A stretch of DNA of 64,000 nt, taken from Bradyrhizobium lablabi (lineage in GTDB: Bacteria > Pseudomonadota > Alphaproteobacteria > Rhizobiales > Xanthobacteraceae). Below are positions 52,706 through 61,877 of this stretch, piece after piece (positions within the stretch are counted from its first letter, which is position 1; each line of letters begins with the position of its first letter). A program made the position numbers and the translations under genes. Where the stretch lies: positions 124,001-188,000 of the forward strand of contig NZ_JAFCJK010000005.1 in assembly GCF_018131005.1 (NCBI RefSeq). Direction: 5' to 3'. The notes beneath the pieces are model-generated. The model was not told where the DNA came from. It worked only from the letters and a program-made list of their open reading frames with translations, and made no database searches.

Positions 52706-53545
52706 ATGAGTTCGGGTGACTTGATCTATCAGCTGAAGTTGTTGGCGGACGGCCTTGCGGTGCCGCTGTTCAAACTGCGGCCGCGACCCTTCAGCCCCGG
52801 CTACCAGACGGTCAAGCGCGGCATCATCACCTCGGCCATCGACGCGGGCCTGTTGCATGCCGGGAAGGAGCTGCCGCAGGGCTATGGGATCGCCATGGAC
52901 GAACGTGTCGTGGAATATCCTTGGGCGTATGCGCGGATGAAGAATGTTGGCAAGATGCTCGACGCGGGGTCGACGTTCAATCATGATTTCCTTTTGCAGC
53001 GCGAGCCGCTGCACGGCGCTGATCTCACCATCATGACGTTGGCACCGGAGAAGCGGTGCTATTGGCGCGACGGCTACTCCTATGTGTTCGGTGATCTCAG
53101 GAGAACCATGTTTGGCGATCGTGTCTTTGACACGATCGCCAGCATATCGACGATCGAGCACGTCGGTCTTGACAATCAGATGCTGTACACCGGCGATGCG
53201 CGCGATGCGGAGTCCGATCGGGACGGCTTTGTTCCAGCGGTGAAGGAGTTCAAGCGCATTCTCAAGCCCGGGGGGGTTTGCCTCATCTCCGTTCCGTTTG
53301 GCAAGCGTGACAATCTCGGTTGGTATCAGGTCTTCGACCTGGCCATGATCGATAGGATCATCGAGTCGTTTGCCCCCACGTCTTGTCATATCGACTATTT
53401 CGGCTATTCGCGAAAAGGATGGTCGCGGCAGAGCGCCGAGGCGCTTGCGAATGCGACCATCTATGACGTTCATACCGGAAAGGGATGGGACGATGACTTG
53501 GCCGCATCCTCCCGCGCCGTCGCCTGCCTCCAGTTGACGGCATGA
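52706..53545 (+). CDS. Methyltransferase-like protein
   Basis: 279 residues from ATG at 52706; a GTG at 52697 is an alternative. The recognisable part is the C-terminal half: DTIASISTIEHVGLDNQ, EFKRILKPGGVCLISVPFGK and a following basic helix, as in class I SAM-dependent methyltransferases (motifs post-I to post-III). The glycine-rich motif I is weak: NVGKMLDAGSTFNHDFL may hold the site in altered form. The gene's stop overlaps the acetyltransferase ATG (53542-53545). It probably methylates a sugar or lipid-linked intermediate. Confidence 0.65.
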   Translation: MSSGDLIYQLKLLADGLAVPLFKLRPRPFSPGYQTVKRGIITSAIDAGLLHAGKELPQGYGIAMDERVVEYPWAYARMKNVGKMLDAGSTFNHDFLLQREPLHGADLTIMTLAPEKRCYWRDGYSYVFGDLRRTMFGDRVFDTIASISTIEHVGLDNQMLYTGDARDAESDRDGFVPAVKEFKRILKPGGVCLISVPFGKRDNLGWYQVFDLAMIDRIIESFAPTSCHIDYFGYSRKGWSRQSAEALANATIYDVHTGKGWDDDLAASSRAVACLQLTA

Positions 53546-54111
53546 ACGTCGATTACCTGATCCAGCGACTGATCGGCCGTGCAACCTGCCGGCTGCAGGC
53601 AGACGCGGTGCTCGGCCGCAGTGCGAGGATCAGAAACATCCGCGGCATTTCCGAAAAGATCGTCGTCGGCCGCAATAGCCGCATCCTCGGAGAGCTGCTG
53701 ACATTCGCGCATGGCGGAGAGATCAGGATCGGCGAGTGGTGCTATGTCGGAGAGGGGACGCGAATCTGGTCCGCCAACCTGATCGAGATCGGAGACCGCG
53801 TCCTGATCTCGCATTCGGCGAATCTTTTCGACAACCTCACGCATCCGCTGCGGGCGGCGGAACGACATCGACAGGTCCAGCAGATCTTCACGCGCGGCCA
53901 TCCCCGCGATATCTCGCTTGACGAGAGCCCGGTCCGAATCCGCGATGATGTCTGGATTGGCGCCGGCGCAATGGTCATGCGTGGCGTCACGATCGGGGAA
54001 GGTGCCGTCGTAGCGGCTGGTGCTGTCGTCACCAAGGATGTTCCGGCATTTTCTATCGTGGCGGGCAATCCGGCCGCGCTGGTGAGGGAGCTCGAGCCCG
54101 ATGAACGGTGA
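53542..54111 (+). CDS. Left-handed beta-helix acyltransferase
   Basis: 189 residues. Hexapeptide repeats run from GEWCYVGEGTRIWSANLIEI and GDRVLISHSANLFDNLTHPL to RDDVWIGAGAMVMRGVTIGE and GAVVAAGAVVTKDVPAFSIV, closing AGNPAALVREL. This is the WbbJ/CysE-NodL type of O-acetyl or N-acyl transferase that uses acetyl-CoA. The SH(S)ANLFDN segment occupies the catalytic His position. It overlaps its neighbours by 4 bases upstream and 11 downstream. It probably acetylates a sugar of the surface glycan. Confidence 0.9.
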   Translation: MNVDYLIQRLIGRATCRLQADAVLGRSARIRNIRGISEKIVVGRNSRILGELLTFAHGGEIRIGEWCYVGEGTRIWSANLIEIGDRVLISHSANLFDNLTHPLRAAERHRQVQQIFTRGHPRDISLDESPVRIRDDVWIGAGAMVMRGVTIGEGAVVAAGAVVTKDVPAFSIVAGNPAALVRELEPDER

Positions 54112-54952
54112 GCCCAAATTCACCACCTGGGAAGATGCCGTGGTGTGGCTGCGCAACCAGCCAGCCCAGCGCCAACTCGTGCTCGACGCCTTTTACGACG
54201 ATCCGCTCATTGAGGCCGCCGAACGCTACTTTCAAAGCAGCGAATGGCAGGCGATCACAGTGCTGCTGAAGGGGCGAACAGGCACCGCGCTCGACGTTGG
54301 GGCCGGACGCGGCATCGCGAGCTATGCGCTCGCGCGCAGTGGATTTGCGGTGACGGCCCTCGAGCCGGATGCCAGTCCAATCGTGGGGGCGACGGCAATC
54401 CGCGGCCTGGCCGCGCAGGCACAACTGCCGATCGAGGTGGTCGAGGAGTTTTCCGAGCGGCTGCCATTCGCCGACGCGACATTCGACCTCGTCTTCGCCC
54501 GCGCCGTGCTGCACCACATGCGCGATCTGGACGGCGCGTGCCGGGAGATGTTCCGCGTACTGCGGCCCGGAGGCCTGCTCATCGCCGTACGCGAACACGT
54601 GATCAGCAAGGAGGCCGATCTCTCAAAGTTCCTGGCCCAGCATCCGCTTCATCATCTCTACGGCGGCGAAGCTGCCTTTCTTCTCGATCGCTACATCGGC
54701 GCGCTCTCGGGCGCCGGTTTCTCGCCGATCGAAACGCTCGCGCCATTGAAGAGTCCCATCAATCTGTTTCCCTACACGCTGGAGACGCTGAGAGCTGCAG
54801 TTGTAGCGAAGTTGACACAAAAGGTCCCGGTAAGATCGGTATGGTCGGCCGCACTCGCTTCACGTCGCGCTTTTGTCTCGCTGCTATCGATGGCTGAGCG
54901 CTTCGACCATCGACCGGGCCGGCTCTACTCGTTTGTCTGCTACAAGGCTTGA
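54101..54952 (+). CDS. Class I SAM-dependent methyltransferase
   Basis: 283 residues. Motif I is TALDVGAGRGIASYALARSG (residues about 62-82), followed by the acidic ALEPDAS strand end, and motif post-I FDLVFARAVLHHMRD (about 128-142) and EMFRVLRPGGLLIAVREHVI. The C-terminal lid (LLDRYIGALSGAGFSPIETL) recalls small-molecule or sugar O-methyltransferases. It overlaps the acyltransferase gene by 11 bases, so it belongs to the same transcript. Substrate unknown, probably a sugar of the glycan. Confidence 0.88.
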   Translation: MNGEPKFTTWEDAVVWLRNQPAQRQLVLDAFYDDPLIEAAERYFQSSEWQAITVLLKGRTGTALDVGAGRGIASYALARSGFAVTALEPDASPIVGATAIRGLAAQAQLPIEVVEEFSERLPFADATFDLVFARAVLHHMRDLDGACREMFRVLRPGGLLIAVREHVISKEADLSKFLAQHPLHHLYGGEAAFLLDRYIGALSGAGFSPIETLAPLKSPINLFPYTLETLRAAVVAKLTQKVPVRSVWSAALASRRAFVSLLSMAERFDHRPGRLYSFVCYKA

Positions 54953-54955
54953 CTC

Positions 54956-55888
54956 ATGTCGATTTGGGTCACCGGTGCAAATGGGTTCATCGGCCGCTAT
55001 CTCGTCGGTGAACTGGCGGGAGCGGGCCATACGGTTCATGGTGTCGGTCATGGAGCGCTTGACGGGGCCGAAGCGCGCCGGCTCGGCCTGCAGACATGGA
55101 TCAACGGCGAGATCGATTCGGCCAATCTGAACGCGCTTGCGAGCGCGCACGGGCTGCCGTCGCACGTGTTTCACCTGGCCGGCGGATCGTCGGTCGGTCC
55201 CTCGATCGAGCGGCCGTTCGAGGATTTTTCCCGAACGGTTGCGACCACCGCCCGGCTGCTCGAATGGCTGCGGAGTTCGGCGCCTGAGAGCCGCGTGATC
55301 GCCGCGTCGAGCGCGGCGGTCTATGGGGCCGATCATGCCGGCCCGATCCCCGAGAGCGCTGTGCCAGCGCCGATGTCGCCGTATGGCCAGCACAAGCTGA
55401 TGATGGAGCAATTGTGCAGGAGTTACGCACGGTCGTTCGGCATTCGCTGCGCCGTGGTGCGGCTGTTCTCGGTCTACGGACCCAACCTTCGCAAGCAGCT
55501 GCTCTGGGACATTTGCTCGCGACTTAATGCGGAGGAGCGGTCGCTCAGTCTAGGCGGAACGGGCGCTGAAATTCGCGACTGGACTGATGTACGCGACGTG
55601 GCGCGGCTGCTGGCCGGGGTCGCGGAGCTGCCGTTGCCGGACGCTTTTCGTGTCATCAATGGTGGTTCGGGCCAAGGGACGCGTGTAGCCGACATCGCAG
55701 ATGGCGTCGTCAGACACTGGGGAAGCAACACAGTCGTGCGCTACTCGGGCTTGGCGCGGCCTGGTGACCCCGTGAGCCTGCTCGCCGACGATGCGAGCGT
55801 GCGGCAGATGAAGTTCGATTGGCGGATACCGCTTGACCAAGGTCTTGCCGACTATGTGGCGTGGTTCAAGGGGCAGGCGGGTGGCTGA
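54956..55888 (+). CDS. NAD-dependent nucleotide-sugar epimerase/dehydratase
   Basis: 310 residues of the extended SDR type: VTGANGFIGRYLVGELAGAG (cofactor), HVFHLAGGSSVGPSIERPFE, ASSAAVYGADHAGPIPESAV and the catalytic YGQHKLMMEQL (YxxxK). The C-terminal segment RDWTDVRDVARLLAGVAELP is typical of sugar-nucleotide epimerases such as GalE/RmlD/WbiG relatives. It makes a nucleotide sugar in the cytoplasm. Its stop overlaps the next gene's GTG by 8 bases. Confidence 0.9.
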   Translation: MSIWVTGANGFIGRYLVGELAGAGHTVHGVGHGALDGAEARRLGLQTWINGEIDSANLNALASAHGLPSHVFHLAGGSSVGPSIERPFEDFSRTVATTARLLEWLRSSAPESRVIAASSAAVYGADHAGPIPESAVPAPMSPYGQHKLMMEQLCRSYARSFGIRCAVVRLFSVYGPNLRKQLLWDICSRLNAEERSLSLGGTGAEIRDWTDVRDVARLLAGVAELPLPDAFRVINGGSGQGTRVADIADGVVRHWGSNTVVRYSGLARPGDPVSLLADDASVRQMKFDWRIPLDQGLADYVAWFKGQAGG

Positions 55889-57059
55889 GCGCGCTCCGTT
55901 GCGAGTTGCTTTCGTCAACATTCCGCGTCGGCTCTGGGCCGGTGGGCATAGTTACCAGCGCAACCTCTTTGCCGTGCTGGACCGGCATCAGCCGGGCGCC
56001 ATCGTGCCGGTGTTGTTTGCCGGGATGAATGATGCCGCCGACGAGATCGCGACTCTCGCGAGCATTCCGAACGTGGAGGTTGTCCGCTCGGTGGCGTTCG
56101 ATCATGCAGGTAGGGGACTTCTGAGCGCGCTGGCGCTTGGGCTCGACCGGCCGGCTGTCGCTGAATTCCGCGCCCACCGTATCGACCTCGTATTTGAATC
56201 TGCGCGCTTCTTTGGCTGGCGCCTGCCTCTGCCCGCGATTGCGTGGTTCCCCGATTTTCAGCACAAGCGGCTGCCGCATCTTTTTTCCAGGGCGTCGCGT
56301 TTGCGGCGCGATCTCGGCTTCCGGGTCCAGATAGCTTCCGGCCGCCGCATCATGCTGAGCAGCGTCAGCGCGCTACAGGACCTGCGGCAATTCTATGCCG
56401 ATCCGGCAAACGGCGTGTCGGTGGTTCGGTTTGCGACCGAGCCGCCCCTTGCCCTTCTCGCCACGAACCCGTTTGACGTCGTCGCGCAATACGACCTCCC
56501 GGCGCGGCATTTCTACCTGCCCAATCAGTTCTGGCGACACAAGAATCATCGCACCGTGATCGAAGCGCTGGCGATCCTGAAGCAGCGGGACTTCCACGCC
56601 ATCGTCGTAGCATCCGGCGCCACTCAAGACCCGCGTGAGCCCGGTTTTTTCGAAGCTGCGATGAAGCAGGTACAGGCGCGCGGTCTTGATAAGAGCTTTC
56701 GTCACCTGGGTATGATTCCGCTTGAGCACGTCTACGCCCTGTTGCGCACTTCGATCGGGCTGATCAACCCTTCGGAGTTCGAAGGGTGGAGCACAACGGT
56801 GGAGGAGGCCAAGTCATTCGGTGTGCCGATGATCCTGTCCGACATCGACGTTCACCGGGAGCAGGCCGACGGCATCGCGCGATATTTCGGCACCAACGAT
56901 TCCGAAGCCCTGGCCCGGCACATGTCGGACGTCCTGGCGAGTGCCGGACCTGTGATTGCTCGCAATCTGCAAGCCAGTCTCGAAGAGCGCGTCAGGGCGT
57001 TTGCGACGGACTTCGTCCAGCTTGCGCAGGAAACCGTGCGGTCGGTGCAGCCACGGTAG
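55881..57059 (+). CDS. Glycosyltransferase family 1/4 (GT-B)
   Basis: 392 residues from a GTG start at 55881, chosen because it overlaps the previous stop (GTGGCTGA) and has AAGGGGCAGG upstream; the frame goes back to 55833. The first strand PLRVAFVNIPRRLWAGGHSY is followed by the acceptor side. The donor-binding C-terminal domain carries FYLPNQFWRHKNHRTVIEAL, FRHLGMIPLEHVYALLRTSI and LINPSEFEGWSTTVEEAKSF, whose EFEGWSTTVEEA is the E-x7-E motif. It ends the plus-strand operon and faces the polymerase gene with a 20-bp gap. Confidence 0.9.
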   Translation: MAERAPLRVAFVNIPRRLWAGGHSYQRNLFAVLDRHQPGAIVPVLFAGMNDAADEIATLASIPNVEVVRSVAFDHAGRGLLSALALGLDRPAVAEFRAHRIDLVFESARFFGWRLPLPAIAWFPDFQHKRLPHLFSRASRLRRDLGFRVQIASGRRIMLSSVSALQDLRQFYADPANGVSVVRFATEPPLALLATNPFDVVAQYDLPARHFYLPNQFWRHKNHRTVIEALAILKQRDFHAIVVASGATQDPREPGFFEAAMKQVQARGLDKSFRHLGMIPLEHVYALLRTSIGLINPSEFEGWSTTVEEAKSFGVPMILSDIDVHREQADGIARYFGTNDSEALARHMSDVLASAGPVIARNLQASLEERVRAFATDFVQLAQETVRSVQPR

Positions 57060-57079
57060 CCGTTGCTGTCGCCATTTCG

Positions 57080-58408
57080 TCAGTCGAAGTGGGAGGCCTG
57101 CCCGAAGATCGAGCGTGGCATGATGTACCAGATCAGGAACAGCAAGGCGGTGCCGTGGGTGACCATGACCACGGTCAGCGGCACATTGAGGAAGATCTGT
57201 GGGAGAATCGACGCCGAAATCAGGATGAAGCTCGGTGGTAATCCAGCGGACGCCCTGTTGCCGATCGCGACGATCAATCCACAAGCAAGTGCTACGATCG
57301 GCGCGAAATAGAGGCCAACGGAAGCAACGCCTTCAGTCGCAAACAGCGATGCGTTGAGGTTGCCCCAGCCGTAGTTCTCTTTCATCACGACGGCCAGCGG
57401 TTCCTGATATGGACAGCTTAGGAACGCCCTGACAATCGATATTTGGCAAAAGTGGGTCAGAGGATGAGAGGCGAAGAAGTCGTTGTAGATATCCATCGCC
57501 GAAGATGGCGTCGCGATCATGCGCGAGTTGACAACATCAAAGTAAGTGAACAGCGGACCACTCTCAGTGATGTTGACGAAGACTACGCCGATGAGGGCGG
57601 GGACGAAGAGGGACAATATTGCGACAGTTCTCGCTTCAAAGGCTTTCGATGCAGCCCATATTGCGAGGACCCAGGCGGGTGAGAAGAATGCAAGCTTGCT
57701 CAGCGAGATTGGATAGAACAGCGGATAGAGAAGCAATGTGAGGGCGGCTCTCCAGTAGCGCTTGAGCGCCAGGTAGGAGGCGAAGGCAAGCGGCAGCAGG
57801 ACGTTCGGAGCGATTCCGATGAGGTAACGTATCACTGCCGGATATTGGAGTTCGTCGCGAAATTCGTACATCCGGCCGAGCGACACGAGCTTGAAATGGT
57901 AGATCGAGGCGACTGCGAACGTCGCGACCGTGATCAGGAGAATCAAATCCAGCAGGCGTTCGAAGTCTCGCCGGGACAGCACGAAGATCTGCTTTGCGGA
58001 TGTATTGATCAACATCGCAGGTAACAGGAACACGATCGCCGAGACGGCGGCCGACAGGGCACCGAGGCCATGGTTGTAGTTGAATCTCGTGAAGCTGTTC
58101 ATCCACAGGAATCCCAGCACCATCGTATAAAGATAAAAACCTACGAAATAGCCGAAACTGAACCGCACGACCGCGAAAAGAATCGAGACCAATGAAAAGG
58201 CGGCAACAACGACGACCGCGTGAAGTAGATGCTGGGGATCGTAGGGAACATAGGTTTGATACGTCGCCACCCTAATCAGCGATATGCAGGTAACGGTGAT
58301 ATGGAACAACATCAGGACAAGCAGGCGAAAGCGGTCGCGCGTGGCTGGAGCGACTGTCTCGATGGCGGCATTGTAGGTCGGATTTGACATCAGGGCCGAC
58401 GTCTCCAT
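57080..58408 (-). CDS. Polytopic membrane protein, candidate Wzy-type polysaccharide polymerase
   Basis: 442 residues, about 11-12 hydrophobic segments and little else conserved. The hydrophilic loop between residues about 290 and 340 (NSRMIATPSSAMDIYNDFFA, HFCQISIVRAFLSCPYQEPL) is the kind of large periplasmic loop found in Wzy and O-antigen ligase proteins. Its place between glycosyltransferases and a nucleotide-sugar enzyme supports a polymerase role, but sequence conservation in this class is poor. Start could be ATG 58408, GTG 58411 or ATG 58390. Confidence 0.7.
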   Translation of the reverse strand: METSALMSNPTYNAAIETVAPATRDRFRLLVLMLFHITVTCISLIRVATYQTYVPYDPQHLLHAVVVVAAFSLVSILFAVVRFSFGYFVGFYLYTMVLGFLWMNSFTRFNYNHGLGALSAAVSAIVFLLPAMLINTSAKQIFVLSRRDFERLLDLILLITVATFAVASIYHFKLVSLGRMYEFRDELQYPAVIRYLIGIAPNVLLPLAFASYLALKRYWRAALTLLLYPLFYPISLSKLAFFSPAWVLAIWAASKAFEARTVAILSLFVPALIGVVFVNITESGPLFTYFDVVNSRMIATPSSAMDIYNDFFASHPLTHFCQISIVRAFLSCPYQEPLAVVMKENYGWGNLNASLFATEGVASVGLYFAPIVALACGLIVAIGNRASAGLPPSFILISASILPQIFLNVPLTVVMVTHGTALLFLIWYIMPRSIFGQASHFD

Positions 58409-58430
58409 CACGCAGCGAAGTGCGGTGAAG

Positions 58431-59393
58431 TCAGGCTACTTCGAGCATGCGCTTGAAGTAGGTGATCGTTTCCTTCAACCCGTCGTCGAGCGCGACTTTC
58501 GGCTGCCAATCGAGCACCGCCTTTGCCTTGGAAAGATCGGGTTGGCGCTGTCGCGGATCGTCCTGCGGCAGCGGCCTGAAGATCAGCTTCGATCGCGAGT
58601 TGGTGAACTTGATGACCTTTTCGGCCAACTCAAGAATGGTGAATTCTGAACTATTGCCGAGGTTCACCGGGCCGGTGCAACTGTCGTCGGTCAGCATCAG
58701 CCGGGTGATGGCCTCGACGAGGTCATCGATATAGCAGAACGAACGGGTCTGGCCGCCGTCGCCGAAGACAGTGATCGGATCGCCCCTGAGTGCCTGCACG
58801 ATGAACGACGACACCACGCGACCGTCGTCCGGCTGCATACGCGGTCCGTAGGTGTTGAAGATGCGTGCCACTTTGATCGGCAGGCCGTGCTGGCGCCAAT
58901 AGTCGAAGAACAGCGTTTCGGCGCACCGCTTGCCTTCGTCGTAGCAGGAGCGGATGCCGATCGAATTGACGTTGCCCCAATAATCCTCGGTTTGGGGGTG
59001 GATCAGCGGGTCGCCATAGACCTCGCTAGTCGAGGCCTGGAAGATCCGCGCCCGCAGCCGCTTGGCAAGGCCCAGCATGTTGATCGCACCGTGGACGCTG
59101 GTCTTGGTGGTCTGGACGGGATCGCGCTGATAATGGATCGGCGACGCCGGACAGGCCATGTTGAAGATCGCGTCGACCTCGACGTAAAGCGGAAACGTCA
59201 CGTCGTGCCTGATCGCCTCAAAAAGCGGATTCTGCAGCAGATGCGCTATGTTGCGGCGGCTGCCCGTGAAGTAGTTGTCGACCGACACCACCTCGGCTCC
59301 CTCGGCCAGCAAGCGTTCGCACAGATGCGATCCGATGAAGCCCGCACCGCCGGTCACGAGAATCCTGCTGGTCTTGTAATGCTCGAACGCCAT
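58431..59393 (-). CDS. UDP-glucuronate decarboxylase (UDP-xylose synthase) family
   Basis: 320 residues from ATG at 59393 (MAFEHYKTSRILVTGGAGFI). Cofactor motif GGAGFIGSHLCERLLAEGAE, catalytic Thr/Ser region ASTSEVYGDPLIHPQTEDYW and YDEGKRCAETLFF (YxxxK). The phrases DNYFTGSRRNIAHLL and ACPASPIHYQRDPVQTTKTS are hallmarks of UDP-glucuronate decarboxylases. The product would be UDP-xylose, donor of a pentose for the glycan. It is read from the minus strand just before the polymerase gene (22-bp gap). Confidence 0.9.
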   Translation of the reverse strand: MAFEHYKTSRILVTGGAGFIGSHLCERLLAEGAEVVSVDNYFTGSRRNIAHLLQNPLFEAIRHDVTFPLYVEVDAIFNMACPASPIHYQRDPVQTTKTSVHGAINMLGLAKRLRARIFQASTSEVYGDPLIHPQTEDYWGNVNSIGIRSCYDEGKRCAETLFFDYWRQHGLPIKVARIFNTYGPRMQPDDGRVVSSFIVQALRGDPITVFGDGGQTRSFCYIDDLVEAITRLMLTDDSCTGPVNLGNSSEFTILELAEKVIKFTNSRSKLIFRPLPQDDPRQRQPDLSKAKAVLDWQPKVALDDGLKETITYFKRMLEVA

Positions 59394-59523
59394 CGGTTTT
59401 TCAGTCCGTCGATCTAGCTGTTGAGATGATTGCTGCGCGGGCGCGGTAGGCAGGGAGTGGTATCGGCAAACGCGAGAGTTAGCCAACAGATATATCACAT
59501 TAGGGTAATAAAATACCGCAACT

Positions 59524-60273
59524 CTAAAATTCGCGGCGTCTCAGCCAGGCCCGCGTGGCCCAATGCGCAAAGCACCAACCGGACTTCGCGAGCGAAAGGT
59601 GCTCGACATTGCGGTAGATATGCCAGACCCAGCCCGCTGAACGCAGTCGGCGGCTGGATACCGATACACCACGGACGCGGTAGCGTGCGAGGTCCTCGTT
59701 CAGCCCGCGGGCGACGTGGCCGCGTTTAAGAATACTGAGCCAGAGGCAGAAATCGTCGTACGGCTCGTCCTTCATCGCGATCTCGCCCGCCACCTCGCGA
59801 TCGACCATTGCCGTCAGCGTGGCAATCGACGTGTTTTTCAAGAGTTCGCCGTAGTTAAGCTGCTCCGGCACGGTGACTAGGCGGCCGGTGACGGAACCGG
59901 CCTCGTCGATGCGGCGGTAGGCGGTGTAGGTGATCGCGGTGGGCTTTTCCTTTGCAAAGGCAATCTGGCGTTCGAGCTTGGCCGGCAGCCAAAGATCATC
60001 GCTATCGAGGAAGGCGAGGAAGCGGCCCTTCGCGTGGTCTATCGCGGCTTGGCGCGCCAGCGCCGGCCCGCCGTTGCGCGGCTGCCGGATCAGCTTGATG
60101 CGCGGATCGGCCGCGGCATGCTGCTCCACGATGGCGGTCGTCCGGTCGGTCGAACAATCGTCGGCGATCAGGAATTCCCAGTCACCGAAGGTTTGCGCCT
60201 GCACCGACGCAATAGTCTCGCCGATGAGACTTTCGACGTTCCAGGAGGGCGTGATGATGGAGACAAGCGGCAT
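59524..60273 (-). CDS. Glycosyltransferase family 2
   Basis: 249 residues from ATG at 60273 (MPLVSIITPSWNVESLIGET); the open frame goes further back but not in family style. The nucleotide-binding strand is followed by WEFLIADDCSTDRTTAIVEQ, and the metal-binding DxD is in FLAFLDSDDLWLPAKLERQI. EPYDDFCLWLSILKRGHVAR carries the probable catalytic Asp/ED region. It lies 10 bp after the capsule-type gene, same strand. It transfers a sugar to the growing lipid-linked glycan, identity unknown. Confidence 0.92.
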   Translation of the reverse strand: MPLVSIITPSWNVESLIGETIASVQAQTFGDWEFLIADDCSTDRTTAIVEQHAAADPRIKLIRQPRNGGPALARQAAIDHAKGRFLAFLDSDDLWLPAKLERQIAFAKEKPTAITYTAYRRIDEAGSVTGRLVTVPEQLNYGELLKNTSIATLTAMVDREVAGEIAMKDEPYDDFCLWLSILKRGHVARGLNEDLARYRVRGVSVSSRRLRSAGWVWHIYRNVEHLSLAKSGWCFAHWATRAWLRRREF

Positions 60274-60283
60274 GGCCGTGGCT

Positions 60284-61684
60284 TCAGTTCCCCACCGGCG
60301 GCCCGGCAATCGCGGACGCAAGCGTCGCGGCAAAGACATCGAGCTGCTGCGGATTGTCGATATAGAGCTCACCGGGGACTGACCTTCGCCACGCCGTCTC
60401 GAAATAGGGCGCGGCCTCGGCCGGATCGAATGGGGGCGCGCTGAGCGCGTCGCGCAGGCGTTGCGGTACGTCCTTCAGCCTGTCCGCGGTGAAGACCAGC
60501 GGGCAGGTGCGGTAGAACGCGTCACCCATGACCAGGACGGGTTTGCCCAGCAGCACCGCTTCGGCACCGGATTTGCTGTTGACCGAGACCACGGCATCGG
60601 CGCGGGCGAGCACTGCATAATTGTTGGTCTGCGGCGGCAGCAGCACGAAATTGTCGAAGCGCCGCGCCAGCTCGAAGAAGCGGTGCGAGGAGATGGCGCC
60701 GATCTGCGCAGGATGTTCCTTTACCACGAGCAGATGCGTGTCCGGAATGGTCCGCAGCAGGAAATCGATGGTCGCGACCTGGTCGAGATACTCTGGTGAG
60801 CGCAGCGTCAGCGCCATGTCGGCGGGCACGTGCAGCGGGTAGTAGACGAATGGTGCATCCGGCATCGGGCGATAGAGTTTTTTCAACCGCGTCGCATTGA
60901 GCGCCATCGCGGCGTGAACGCGCGCGTGCCGGAGGTTGTGACCGAACTCCTGATGCTTGCCGAGCGCGTATTGGTCCCAGAGCTTTTCGGCAAGGCGCCT
61001 GGAATTGCGTAAACTGGCGACCTTCTTGAAGGCGGCCGAGTAGTGGTGCCGGTCCTTCTGCGGGATGACGATGGCGCGCTGGCTCAGCGTCTCGTCGAGA
61101 TAGGCGCGCACCTCCGGTGAAACTTCACCCGCCGGCGTCGCCATCGTGTCGGGCGCAGTCAGACTGTCCGGTGTGTAGTAGAGGCGGCCGCGAAAAAATG
61201 AGGGCTCGATGAACCAGTTGCGGATGCCGCGCCTGCGCGCGGCATAGAACGCGGCGATCACCGACAGGAAGCCGCCGAGCTCCTGCACCAGCACGGCTGG
61301 CTGCGATCGCGCTGCCAGCTGATCGAGCAACTGCTCCATTGCGTTGGCATAGATCATGAAGCGGCGGCGCAGCGCGGCGCTGTCGCGGATGCCGAAGGTG
61401 AAACGCTCATGGCTGAACAGGAAGTTGCTTCCGCTCAACCCGTAATCGGCGATTCGCGCATCGAACGCCCGGCGGTCCTCGACGGGCGTTCCGCTGGCCA
61501 GTCCGCTCCGGTACATGTTGACGACAGCGATCCCTTGCGCCTGTGCCATCTCGGCGCTGCGATCGTCGAAGGCGAGCAGCCGCACGTCGCGCCCCACGCG
61601 GTGCAGTCGCTGCGCGACCGGAATCCAGAACCGCGTCTGGTATTCGGCCAGCGTCGTGATCAGAATGGCTTCGTCGGCGGGCAT
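60284..61684 (-). CDS. Capsule polysaccharide synthesis-type protein (KpsS/LipB-like)
   Basis: 466 residues. The C-terminal half has the GT-B-like features of capsular polysaccharide export/synthesis proteins: YPLHVPADMALTLRSPEYLD, HLLVVKEHPAQIGAISSHRF, ADAVVSVNSKSGAEAVLLGK and PVLVMGDAFYRTCPLVFTAD. KpsS and KpsC proteins add beta-Kdo linker sugars to the capsule lipid; members in mixed loci act more generally as glycosyltransferases. The N-terminal part (ILITTLAEYQTRFWIPVAQR) is a normal GT-B first strand. It starts divergently from pseG with a 193-bp gap. Confidence 0.8.
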   Translation of the reverse strand: MPADEAILITTLAEYQTRFWIPVAQRLHRVGRDVRLLAFDDRSAEMAQAQGIAVVNMYRSGLASGTPVEDRRAFDARIADYGLSGSNFLFSHERFTFGIRDSAALRRRFMIYANAMEQLLDQLAARSQPAVLVQELGGFLSVIAAFYAARRRGIRNWFIEPSFFRGRLYYTPDSLTAPDTMATPAGEVSPEVRAYLDETLSQRAIVIPQKDRHHYSAAFKKVASLRNSRRLAEKLWDQYALGKHQEFGHNLRHARVHAAMALNATRLKKLYRPMPDAPFVYYPLHVPADMALTLRSPEYLDQVATIDFLLRTIPDTHLLVVKEHPAQIGAISSHRFFELARRFDNFVLLPPQTNNYAVLARADAVVSVNSKSGAEAVLLGKPVLVMGDAFYRTCPLVFTADRLKDVPQRLRDALSAPPFDPAEAAPYFETAWRRSVPGELYIDNPQQLDVFAATLASAIAGPPVGN

Positions 61685-61877
61685 GCTGGGCCGAAAAGTT
61701 GCGTTGTGATGTCCTGAAATATACAGTGCTGCCGGTTCGCGCGACGGTATGTTTGGGTGTGGCGTCGCGGGCCCCGGGGGCGAGCGGCCAATAGCTCATG
61801 TTGGCGGATAGTACAACCATCGGAACGGGTCGAATTCGCGCGAACGCGCACTTTCCGAAATATTGTCGGGTCGATAA